From Aerococcus sanguinicola (lineage in GTDB: Bacteria > Bacillota > Bacilli > Lactobacillales > Aerococcaceae): 64,000 bases of DNA. Location of the stretch: NCBI RefSeq assembly GCF_008726925.1, contig NZ_VYWO01000002.1:124001-188000 (forward strand), given 5' to 3'. The notes beneath the pieces are model-generated. The model was given only the letters and a program-made list of their open reading frames with translations, was not told where the DNA came from and ran no database searches. Positions 43,794 to 50,589 of the stretch are shown here, one piece after another (position 1 is the stretch's first letter; the number at the start of each line of letters is the position of its first letter). The position numbers and the translations under genes were made by a program.

Positions 43794-43954
43794 ATTTTGT
43801 GCGCAGCGCTCCTGCACGCAAATTGTCTCCTTATATTTGCGCTCGGAGTTTCTGCAAGCAGATAGCCAGCTTCGATTTGCGCGCAGAGCCCCTGTCCATA
43901 AAAAGCTGCCTCCTATTTGCGGAGAGGGCCGTCAAAAGCAAATCGGCAAGCTGC
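43794..43954. repeat. Tandem 40/41-bp palindromic units, array 4
   Basis: Four units starting at 43794, 43835, 43875 and 43915 with form ATTTGCGC, variable centre, GCAAAT-like arm and spacer. The arms differ from the other arrays but period and layout agree. It lies directly beyond long-hairpin array 6. Confidence 0.75.
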
Positions 43955-43958
43955 AAGT

Positions 43959-44576
43959 CCTGCCTCTGCTCACACCCTTTAGTCGGGTTCGGTCGCGCAG
44001 CTTCCTTGTCACTTCACAAGTCTCCGCCGCAGTCTATGAGATTGCTCTGGTGACTTGTTCCAGTGAAAGGAAGCTGACCGCGCGCCCTCACACCCTATAG
44101 TCGGATTCGAGGATGCAGAAAGGGCTACTCTTCGCAAATGCCCATCGAAGGCCTTCAGCCTTCTCTGGTCTTTTACTCCAGAGGTCCCTTTCTCCCGCAT
44201 CCTCTCACACCCTTTTAGTTGGGTTCGCAGAGGCAGAAGCTTCTCCACTTCGCGCGATCGAAACGTGCAAGCACAGCTTGCCCTTTTTCGTTCGTGCTCC
44301 AGTGGTAAGCTTCTACCCGCCTCTGCTCACACCCTTCAGTCGGGTTCGCAAGAGCAGAAAGGGAGTGACTTCAGCAAAGTGGAACGATCGGCTTACAGCC
44401 GCTCTTTTCCTCTTTGCCTCCAGTCATCCCTTTCTAACCGCTCTTGCTCACACCCTTATAGTCGGGTTCGGTCTGGCAGCTTTCCTGTCACTTCACAAGT
44501 CCCCGCCGCAGTCTTCCAGACTGCTCTGGTGACTTGCTCCAGTGAAGGAAAGCTAACCGCCAGCCCTCACACCCTT
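43959..44576 (-). repeat. Long-hairpin repeat array 6: five units plus a remnant
   Basis: Minus-strand units at about 44576-44458, 44456-44337, 44334-44216, 44213-44098 and 44097-43980, then a lone opening box at 43978-43959. Outer arms in order: GG-CTGGC type, GCAAGAGC/GCTCTTGC, GCAGAGGC/GCCTCTGC, AGGATGC/GCATCCT and the GGCGCGC type. Inner types in order: AGCTTTCC, GCGGCTGTAAGCCG, AGAAGCTT with GAACGAAA, AGAAAGGGACC, and AGCTTCC. This is the longest array and shows most of the family's diversity in 600 bp. Confidence 0.9.
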
Positions 44577-45426
44577 ATTTTTCAATGTGATAGGGGTAGT
44601 GGTTGTTGGCGTCTTTGCCGAAGCGGTGGGCGAAGTCTTCGAGGAAGCTGGCTTGGATGTGGTCGGGGGTGTTGTTTTGGCAGGCGTCGAAATAGGCGGC
44701 TAGGAGGTAGAAGGCGTAATAGGGGACCCGGTGGCCGGCCTTGCTGTCGCTGATCATGTAGAGGGGGAAGTCTTCTTGGTAGCGGTCGAAGAATTCTTGG
44801 GTGAGGTTATAGGGGACAACATCGTCGTTGACCGCATGCCAGAAGAAGAGGGGCCGGTCGCCGATTCTTTCGGTGGCTTGGCTTAAGTCGACCTGGGCCA
44901 TTTGTTCCAGGATGGCTTGGACTTCTGCCTTCTCTTCTGCTGTGAGTTCGATGGCTTCGGGGAAGTAGTTGCGGCAGAGGGCCCGGGCATAGTTCTCCAG
45001 CTGGGGGGTGCCCATGAGTACGCCGGCTTGGTCAATCTCGGGGTAAGTCCGGACTAACATGCAAGTCGTGATGCCTCCCATAGAGAGTCCTGAGACACTG
45101 AGGCTGACGTCATCTAAGAGCCCCTGGTCTTGGTAGTAGGACCGAAGCTGTGGGAATTCTTGGACATTGCGCAAGAGGTCTTGGAAGAAATCCGCGGGTT
45201 CGAGGCGTTGGTCGAAGTCTACCCGCTCACCGTGGCCATAAGCATCGGGGAGAAGGACCCGGAAACCGCGCTGGACGAGCTCCAAGGCCAGGGTCGCTCC
45301 TTGTTCCTTGGAATTGGTCCAACCGTGGTAGAAGATCACTAAGGGCAGGGCTTTATTTTCTTGACCTTGGGGGCTATACTCATAGCAGGGAATGGATGCA
45401 ATCATTAATTTACGAATGGTGTACAT
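44575..45426 (-). CDS. Alpha/beta hydrolase, probable esterase
   Basis: A 283-residue cytoplasmic serine hydrolase. Visible are the oxyanion region FYHGWTNSKE, the LLPDAYGHGERVDF loop, the nucleophile elbow GLSMGG, and likely Asp and His in HAVNDDVVPY and SKAGHRVPYY. The pattern is close to YitV/prolyl-oligopeptidase-like esterases that act on small acyl esters; the natural substrate is unknown. AGGAGG lies nine bases before ATG 45426, while the frame reaching 45444 has no ribosome binding site. The TAA stop is followed at once by the opening box of the five-unit hairpin array, with no intrinsic terminator. Confidence 0.82.
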   Translation of the reverse strand: MYTIRKLMIASIPCYEYSPQGQENKALPLVIFYHGWTNSKEQGATLALELVQRGFRVLLPDAYGHGERVDFDQRLEPADFFQDLLRNVQEFPQLRSYYQDQGLLDDVSLSVSGLSMGGITTCMLVRTYPEIDQAGVLMGTPQLENYARALCRNYFPEAIELTAEEKAEVQAILEQMAQVDLSQATERIGDRPLFFWHAVNDDVVPYNLTQEFFDRYQEDFPLYMISDSKAGHRVPYYAFYLLAAYFDACQNNTPDHIQASFLEDFAHRFGKDANNHYPYHIEK

Positions 45427-45501
45427 GGAAAAGACCTCCTTCATGTCTTAGACTTAGTGTACGCTAAATTGAACTAAATTGCGACAGTTAAGGAGTTTAC
45501 C

Positions 45502-46239
45502 ATGCGCTTACAAGAATTTATCCAGCAGACTTGCCAGCTCTCTTCTCGACGAGCCCGGCAAAAAATTAACCAAGGCCGAGTGACGGTAGACGGGGAATAT
45601 ATAGGCAACGGGAATTATTTAGTGGACCCGGCCTGGCATGCGATTTGCTTAGAGGGTCAGCCCCTGCCTTCCCATTTGGGTCACCAGAATTATCTCCTCT
45701 ATAAGCGGCCTGGCCTGGTCAGTGCCCGCCGTGACCGCCAGTATGCTACGGTTTTTGATGACCTGCCAAAAGACTTGCATGATCTTGGCTTATCCATTGT
45801 GGGACGTTTGGACCGGGATGCCCAAGGCTTAATCCTCTTGACCAACAATGGCCAGCTCCATTATCTTCTGGAGAATCCACGCTTCCAGATTCCTAAGACT
45901 TACCGGGTGCGGGTGAATGGGGCCTTGGATAACCAGGATGTGGCGGCTTTTGAAGCAGGGATTCTTTGGTCGGACGGCTATCTTTGCCAGGCCGCTCAGC
46001 TGCAGTTGGAGGAAGTTGGCGACCAGGTCTCCCAGGCCAGGCTGACCATTTATGAAGGTAAGCGGCACCAAATTAAGAAAATGTTCCTGGCACGGGGGCT
46101 TAAGGTCATCTATTTGGAGCGTCTGGCTATCGGACCACTCTCTCTGGACCGCCACCCGCTTCAAGAAGGGAGCTGTCGCCCACTAGAGGCGGATGAAATT
46201 GCTGACCTCAAAGCCCTAGTCAAGCGCGTCCAACGTTGA
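45502..46239 (+). CDS. rsuA: 16S rRNA pseudouridine synthase, RsuA family
   Basis: Isomerises a uridine in small-subunit rRNA (U516 in E. coli). An N-terminal S4 RNA-binding domain at residues 1-60 (RLQEFIQQTCQLSSRRARQK) is followed by the catalytic domain with the active Asp in GRLDRDAQGLILLTNNG near residue 100. A KRHQIKKMF motif is near 190. The 245-residue length fits. AAGGAG precedes the ATG. It is divergent from the esterase gene, with only about 75 bp between the two starts. Choice of RsuA over RluB/RluF rests on overall pattern. Confidence 0.85.
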   Translation: MRLQEFIQQTCQLSSRRARQKINQGRVTVDGEYIGNGNYLVDPAWHAICLEGQPLPSHLGHQNYLLYKRPGLVSARRDRQYATVFDDLPKDLHDLGLSIVGRLDRDAQGLILLTNNGQLHYLLENPRFQIPKTYRVRVNGALDNQDVAAFEAGILWSDGYLCQAAQLQLEEVGDQVSQARLTIYEGKRHQIKKMFLARGLKVIYLERLAIGPLSLDRHPLQEGSCRPLEADEIADLKALVKRVQR

Positions 46240-46286
46240 CGCTGGGCCAAGCAGAAGAGAAAGATTGTTAGCGTTCACAAAATGCT

Positions 46287-46315
46287 GTTCAAGTGGGCAG
46301 AAGTATACTATAATG
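46287..46315 (+). promoter_or_regulatory. Probable promoter of the second GT4 gene
   Basis: TATAAT at 46310-46315 with a weak -35 (TGTTCA, 46287-46292) 17 bp upstream. It sets the transcript start near 46322 and favours ATG 46347 over the earlier methionines. Confidence 0.5.
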
Positions 46316-46346
46316 GCTAGTGATGATGAAGATAAAGGAGAGAATC

Positions 46347-47558
46347 ATGCGCATCCTACATATCCAAGCCCAACTGCCTTCAAAGACTGGGAGTGGGGTT
46401 TATTTCACCAATTTAATTAAGGGCCTAGAAGGGAAGATGGACCAGGCCTGCGTTTACGGCGCCTATCCAGGCTATGAATGGGAGACCCTGCCCAAAGACC
46501 GGCAGTATGTCTTAACTTTTCCCAATCGCTATTGTGACTTTCCCTTGCCTGGCATGAGCGATGTCATGCCTTATGAGAGCACGGTTTATGGGGAAATGAC
46601 AGAGGCGATGATCCGACGCTGGAAGTATGCCTTCTTAGAAGTTCTTCTTCGGGCCTATGAAGACTTCCAACCGGACCTGATCTTATGCCACCATCTCTGG
46701 TTCTTGACCGATATGGTTCGCCAATGGTTCCCAGAGGCCCAGATCTTTGCGATTTGTCATAATACCGACCTGCGCCAAGCTCAACACCATCCCCAGCTTG
46801 CTGCCCAATATACCCGCCATATCAAAGACTTAGACCAAGTTTTTGCCTTATCCAGTCAACAAGTTGGTCAAATTAGCTCGCTTTATGGGCTAGATAGCGA
46901 CCGGGTGAGTGTTTTAGGTGGCGGTTATGATGACCAGATTTTTTATTATGAGGACCAGGAAGCGACTGAACCTGTAGAGGTCATCTATGCAGGTAAGATT
47001 GCAGAAGCTAAGGGAGTCTTTGCTTTGATTGAGGCTTTTACAGAGCGTTTGAAGGGGCGCCAAGACTTAAGCCTGCGCTTAGTCGGGAATGGCAATCCGG
47101 AATCTTTGGCCAAGATGCATGCTGCTATTGCCAACGACCCACGGATTAGCTACCAAGAGGGTGTTCCCCAAGAACAGTTGGCTGAGCTTTTTAGACGAGC
47201 GGCTATCTTTGTCCTTCCTTCTTATTATGAAGGCCTGCCTCTAGTGGTTGTCGAGGCGATGGCTTGTGGCTGTTACACGATTGTGGCTGATTTTCCAGCT
47301 CTTAGTGACCAGCTCGATGACCGCTTAAAGCAAAGTGAATTGATTGACTATATCCAGCTTCCGCGCTTGGTTAATCAAGACCAGCCGTTAGCAGAAGACT
47401 TGCCAGCTTATTGTGACCGTCTGGCCCAAGCGATTCTGCGCCAAGCCGATCGTTATCGTCAAAAGCCCAAACAAGCGGAAAGTTACCAAGAGGAAATCCA
47501 GCAAAATTCCTGGCCAGGACTAGTGGACCAGCTGCTTAGCTCGATTCACCGCGCTTAA
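46347..47558 (+). CDS. GT4 family glycosyltransferase
   Basis: A 403-residue GT-B fold enzyme without membrane segments. N-terminal acceptor domain with HIQAQLPSKTGSGVYF; donor domain with VIYAGKIAEAKGVFALIEAF and the EX7E motif in YYEGLPLVVVEAMACG. A polysaccharide, glycolipid or glycoprotein acceptor is likely but cannot be named. ATG 46347 has AAAGGAGAG upstream; the longer frame starting at 46320 begins at the predicted transcript start. It sits alone between rsuA and the PPDK-like gene, so neighbours give no clue to its target. No terminator is evident before the next promoter. Confidence 0.78.
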   Translation: MRILHIQAQLPSKTGSGVYFTNLIKGLEGKMDQACVYGAYPGYEWETLPKDRQYVLTFPNRYCDFPLPGMSDVMPYESTVYGEMTEAMIRRWKYAFLEVLLRAYEDFQPDLILCHHLWFLTDMVRQWFPEAQIFAICHNTDLRQAQHHPQLAAQYTRHIKDLDQVFALSSQQVGQISSLYGLDSDRVSVLGGGYDDQIFYYEDQEATEPVEVIYAGKIAEAKGVFALIEAFTERLKGRQDLSLRLVGNGNPESLAKMHAAIANDPRISYQEGVPQEQLAELFRRAAIFVLPSYYEGLPLVVVEAMACGCYTIVADFPALSDQLDDRLKQSELIDYIQLPRLVNQDQPLAEDLPAYCDRLAQAILRQADRYRQKPKQAESYQEEIQQNSWPGLVDQLLSSIHRA

Positions 47559-47573
47559 ATTTGTGAAAAAGAA

Positions 47574-47624
47574 TTGTTTTGTTTACCTGAAAACGGTATA
47601 ATCATTGTGAGGAAACGCTTTCTG
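47574..47624 (+). promoter_or_regulatory. Promoter with cre-like site at the transcript start
   Basis: TTGTTT (47574-47579) and TATAAT (47597-47602) are 17 bp apart. GAGGAAACGCTTTCTG at 47609-47624 matches most of the CcpA cre consensus (WTGNAARCGNWWWCA), lying at the predicted +1, where CcpA would repress. Confidence 0.65.
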
Positions 47625-47636
47625 AGGAGGGATATT

Positions 47637-48653
47637 TTGCAAAAATACATCTATAATTTTAAAGAAGCTAATGGGAAGATGGTCGAGAGTCTCGGGGCTA
47701 AGGGAGCCAGCTTGGCGGAAATGACCAAGGAAGGCTTGAATGTTCCTAAGGGCTTCATTATTTCGACAGAAGCCTGTCAGAACTACTTAGCCGGTAACCA
47801 GCAGGGCTTGAGCCCAGCCATTGATGCAGAATTGGAGAAATATATTAAGGGATTAGAGAAGCGGACGGGTAAGTCCTTCAATGATCCGAACCACTTGCTC
47901 CTGGTTTCCATCCGCTCGGGGGCGGCCTACCACCTGCCGGAGAACCGAGAAAGTATCTTAAATGTTGGTTTGAATGACAAGAATGTGGAGCATCTGGCCC
48001 GCAGTACCAAGAATCGGCGCTTCGCTTATGACTGTTACCGCCGCCTCTTGCAGATGTACGGGCAATCGATCTATGGGATTGACCGGGAGTGCTTCCAAAG
48101 TAAATTGGATGCGGCCAAGGCAGAAGAAGGGGTCGAACGGACCCAAGACCTGTCTTATAACCGTTTGCGTCTCTTGGTCAACCAATTTAAAGAGGTCTAC
48201 ACAGACGAGCTAGGAATTTCCTTCCCACAAGTGGTGACGACCCAGATTGCTGATGCGATCAAGGCAATCTATAAGAATTGGGATTCAGACTACATGCGTG
48301 AACAAAGAAGTCAGCTTAACCTGCCTGAAGACTTGGGCACTGCCGTCATCATCCAAGAGATGGTCTTTGGCAATGCGGGTGAAGAGTCAGGAACAGGGAT
48401 TATTGTGGTCCACCAAGACCAAGACGAGAAGGAACTCGAAGGCGAATTCTTGCTCCGAGGTCAGGGAGAAGATGTGGTGATTGGGAGTGGCGAACCCATG
48501 TCCCTAAGCCAGATGAAAGACTACTTCCCAGAAAATTATGACTACCTGGTAGAAGCTGTCGCTACGATGAAGACCTTCTACAAGAAGTTGGAGAACTTGG
48601 AATTTACCATTGAAGATGGGCAGAGCTTTATTCTAGAAGCCCATGGTCGCTAA
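47637..48653 (+). CDS. Stand-alone PEP/pyruvate-binding (PPDK N-terminal ATP-grasp) domain protein
   Basis: A 338-residue protein that matches only the N-terminal nucleotide-binding domain of pyruvate phosphate dikinase (about 870 residues): KYIYNFKEANGKMVESLGAK, GASLAEMTKEGLNVPKGFII, LLVSIRSGA, VIIQEMVFGN and a C-terminal FILEAHGR. The central phosphohistidine domain and the PEP/pyruvate barrel are missing, and the next 360 bp hold only terminators. A promoter, a cre-like site, a good ribosome binding site (GAGGAGG) and clean reading frame argue against a random decay product. The start is TTG 47637, because the earlier in-frame codon lies within the -35 box. It may be a remnant or a regulatory ATP-binding protein. 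Confidence 0.75.
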   Translation: MQKYIYNFKEANGKMVESLGAKGASLAEMTKEGLNVPKGFIISTEACQNYLAGNQQGLSPAIDAELEKYIKGLEKRTGKSFNDPNHLLLVSIRSGAAYHLPENRESILNVGLNDKNVEHLARSTKNRRFAYDCYRRLLQMYGQSIYGIDRECFQSKLDAAKAEEGVERTQDLSYNRLRLLVNQFKEVYTDELGISFPQVVTTQIADAIKAIYKNWDSDYMREQRSQLNLPEDLGTAVIIQEMVFGNAGEESGTGIIVVHQDQDEKELEGEFLLRGQGEDVVIGSGEPMSLSQMKDYFPENYDYLVEAVATMKTFYKKLENLEFTIEDGQSFILEAHGR

Positions 48654-48664
48654 GTTTAATGATG

Positions 48665-48697
48665 GAGACTGGGACATGGTTCTCGGTCTCTTTTTTT
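48665..48697 (+). terminator. Intrinsic terminator after the PPDK-like gene
   Basis: GAGACTGGGA pairs with TTCTCGGTCTC (G-U pairs allowed), followed by seven T. Confidence 0.75.
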
Positions 48698-48734
48698 CTT
48701 TGCCTTATTCATAGGAAGCCAGCTTAAATGAATG

Positions 48735-48778
48735 AAACATGGAAGTCCCTTTCATTGGGCCTGGCCATGTTTTATTTT
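48735..48778 (+). terminator. Second intrinsic terminator in tandem
   Basis: AAACATGG (48735-48742) pairs with CCATGTTT (48764-48771), with CCC/GGG pairs inside, followed by TATTTTTTT. From 48780 to 49013 I see no gene; it is the AT-rich upstream region of the symporter gene. Confidence 0.7.
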
Positions 48779-49013
48779 TTTGCAGAACGGGATCTCTCTA
48801 TCCTAGCACTGGTCGGCTTTTGCTCGCGTTTGTTGTTTATTTTAGAACGTATACAATAATTGTTGGGAATCCGCGTCAATATAACGCTTACAAAGTAAAA
48901 TCTTTCAAATAATCAAGCAAAAGCATTCCAATTAAGAAGAAGATTTGCTAGGATTATTAAATAGTAATCGAAAGTGTGTTTAATTGAATGCATGTGTTTG
49001 GGGGGCAGAAAAT

Positions 49014-50219
49014 ATGTCAAATCGAATTGGTGGCAAGCGGAAGATTGGTCTCGTGCCCCGTCTTGTCATTGCCATTATTTTAGGGATTATTGTGGGACAA
49101 TTGAGCTTTATTCCAGAAATTGTCTTTCGTGTCTTTATTACCTTGTCATCTATTTTTAGTTCTTTTCTAAATTTCATTATTCCCTTCATGATTCTAGGCT
49201 TCGTGGTTCGAGGGATTGCTGACCTGGCACACGGGGCAGGGAAGTTATTGGGGATCACAGTCATCACAGCCTATATTTCGACAGTGATCGGTGGCCTCCT
49301 AGCCTATTTCGTTTCTGTCAACCTCTTCCCACTCTTTATTAGCGAGGAATTGGTTGCTAACGTAACAGAAGCTGGGCCCGGTCTAGAACCCATTTTTACC
49401 ATTCCCTTGGAGCCTTTCTTTGGTGTTACGGGGGCAATCATCTTTGCCTTCATCATGGGCTTGGGGATTTCTTGGTTACGTGGCCATGACCAAGGCCAGG
49501 CCTTGTATGAGATTTTTACAGACTTTGGCGACATCATCGTTAAGGTGCTCAATACCATCATTATTCCCCTCTTGCCCTTTTATATTTTTGGCAACTTTGT
49601 GAATTTGAGTTATAGCGGCTCGGTCTTCTCGATTCTTAATGTTTTTTGGAAGGTTTTCCTTGTTGTTCTCGTCCTCCACTTCTTCTATGTGGGCTTGCTC
49701 TTCTTAATTGCAGGAACTTACGCCGGCAAAAGTCCCGTCATGTTGATCCGCAACCAGATTCCAGGCTACATGACGGCCCTAGGCACCCAATCTTCAGCGG
49801 CTACCCTACCGGTTAACCTGAAGTGTGCTGAGAATAATGGGATTTCAGAGGATATTGCGAATTTCGTTGTGCCCCTGGGGTCAACGATTCACATTGCGGG
49901 ATCGATGATTACGATTACCTCTTGTGCGACCACCCTGCTCCTTATGTATGACTTGCCCCATGATTTCACACTCATGATCGGCTTCATCATGATGTTAGGG
50001 GTTGCCATGGTGGCAGCGCCAGGAGCCCCAGGCGGTGCCATCATGTCGGCCCTGCCTTTCCTGCCGATGATCAATATCACGAGTGAGACCATGAACCAAT
50101 TAATGATTTCGCTCTACATCACTCAGGACAGTTTCGGTACCGCCGCCAATGTGTCCGGCGATAATGCCATTGCTGTCTTCGTGGATAAATTCTACAAAGA
50201 TCATATTAAGAATAAATAG
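49014..50219 (+). CDS. Dicarboxylate/amino acid:cation symporter (DAACS, SLC1 type)
   Basis: A 401-residue inner-membrane carrier with about eight helices and two re-entrant hairpins. Motifs: GTQSSAATLPVNLKC (first hairpin, usually SSSATLP), VVPLGSTIHIAGSMI (NMDGT-like region), MVAAPGAPGGAI (second hairpin) and SGDNAIAVFVDKFY near the end. Members take up glutamate, aspartate, C4-dicarboxylates or serine/threonine with Na+ or H+. A GGGGGG ribosome binding site is nine bases before ATG 49014; the earlier ATG at 48984 lacks one. The gene is alone, followed by a family 2 repeat and a terminator. Confidence 0.87.
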   Translation: MSNRIGGKRKIGLVPRLVIAIILGIIVGQLSFIPEIVFRVFITLSSIFSSFLNFIIPFMILGFVVRGIADLAHGAGKLLGITVITAYISTVIGGLLAYFVSVNLFPLFISEELVANVTEAGPGLEPIFTIPLEPFFGVTGAIIFAFIMGLGISWLRGHDQGQALYEIFTDFGDIIVKVLNTIIIPLLPFYIFGNFVNLSYSGSVFSILNVFWKVFLVVLVLHFFYVGLLFLIAGTYAGKSPVMLIRNQIPGYMTALGTQSSAATLPVNLKCAENNGISEDIANFVVPLGSTIHIAGSMITITSCATTLLLMYDLPHDFTLMIGFIMMLGVAMVAAPGAPGGAIMSALPFLPMINITSETMNQLMISLYITQDSFGTAANVSGDNAIAVFVDKFYKDHIKNK

Positions 50220-50237
50220 GTAAAAATATTCTATTGG

Positions 50238-50413
50238 TGAGCATGCGTTACGCTTTTGAATTTGGTCCTTGAAGAGCCATGGCACCGGCTCGAGTCAAAG
50301 TCTCTCGCCTAGCAAGTCTCAAACGGTTCGTAAGGCTTACGCCAACGATCCGTAATTCGCTTTGCTTGCTTGTTCATGGCTAAGGACCAACTTCAACGCT
50401 TCACTACTGCTCA
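50238..50413. repeat. Palindromic repeat, family 2, copy b
   Basis: A 176-bp copy of the element at 5590-5767 with the same long inverted arms and the central hairpin (ACGGTTCGT/ACGATCCGT, one mismatch). Similarity to copy a continues another 40 bp (CACTAGTCACCTATACTAAAAA). It lies between the symporter stop codon and its terminator, as copy a does for ilvD. Confidence 0.8.
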
Positions 50414-50484
50414 AAAGTAATCTGCATAATTTTTTGATCACTAGTCACCTATACTAAAAACTATAAAATTAACTAATAAAAAAT

Positions 50485-50523
50485 AGCGCCAGCCTTCAGA
50501 TTTGAAAAAGGGCTGGCGCTTTT
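50485..50523 (+). terminator. Intrinsic terminator of the symporter transcript
   Basis: AGCGCCAGCC (50485-50494) pairs perfectly with GGCTGGCGCT (50511-50520), then TTT. Confidence 0.85.
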
Positions 50524-50531
50524 GCCTATAC

Positions 50532-50576
50532 AAAAAAAGCCTCATGCCGCCCCTTCTAATGGGATTGGCATGAGGC
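50532..50576 (-). terminator. Intrinsic terminator of the marR-efrAB operon
   Basis: GCCTCATGCC (50539-50548) pairs perfectly with GGCATGAGGC (50567-50576); on the minus strand a run of seven T follows. Confidence 0.88.
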
Positions 50577-50589
50577 GAGTTTTTTGAAT

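Noticed and set aside
43981..44753. Open reading frames running through the hairpin array beside the esterase gene
   Set aside because: They cross several repeat units, have no ribosome binding sites and encode low-complexity Ser/Arg/Leu-rich products; they result from the repeat composition.
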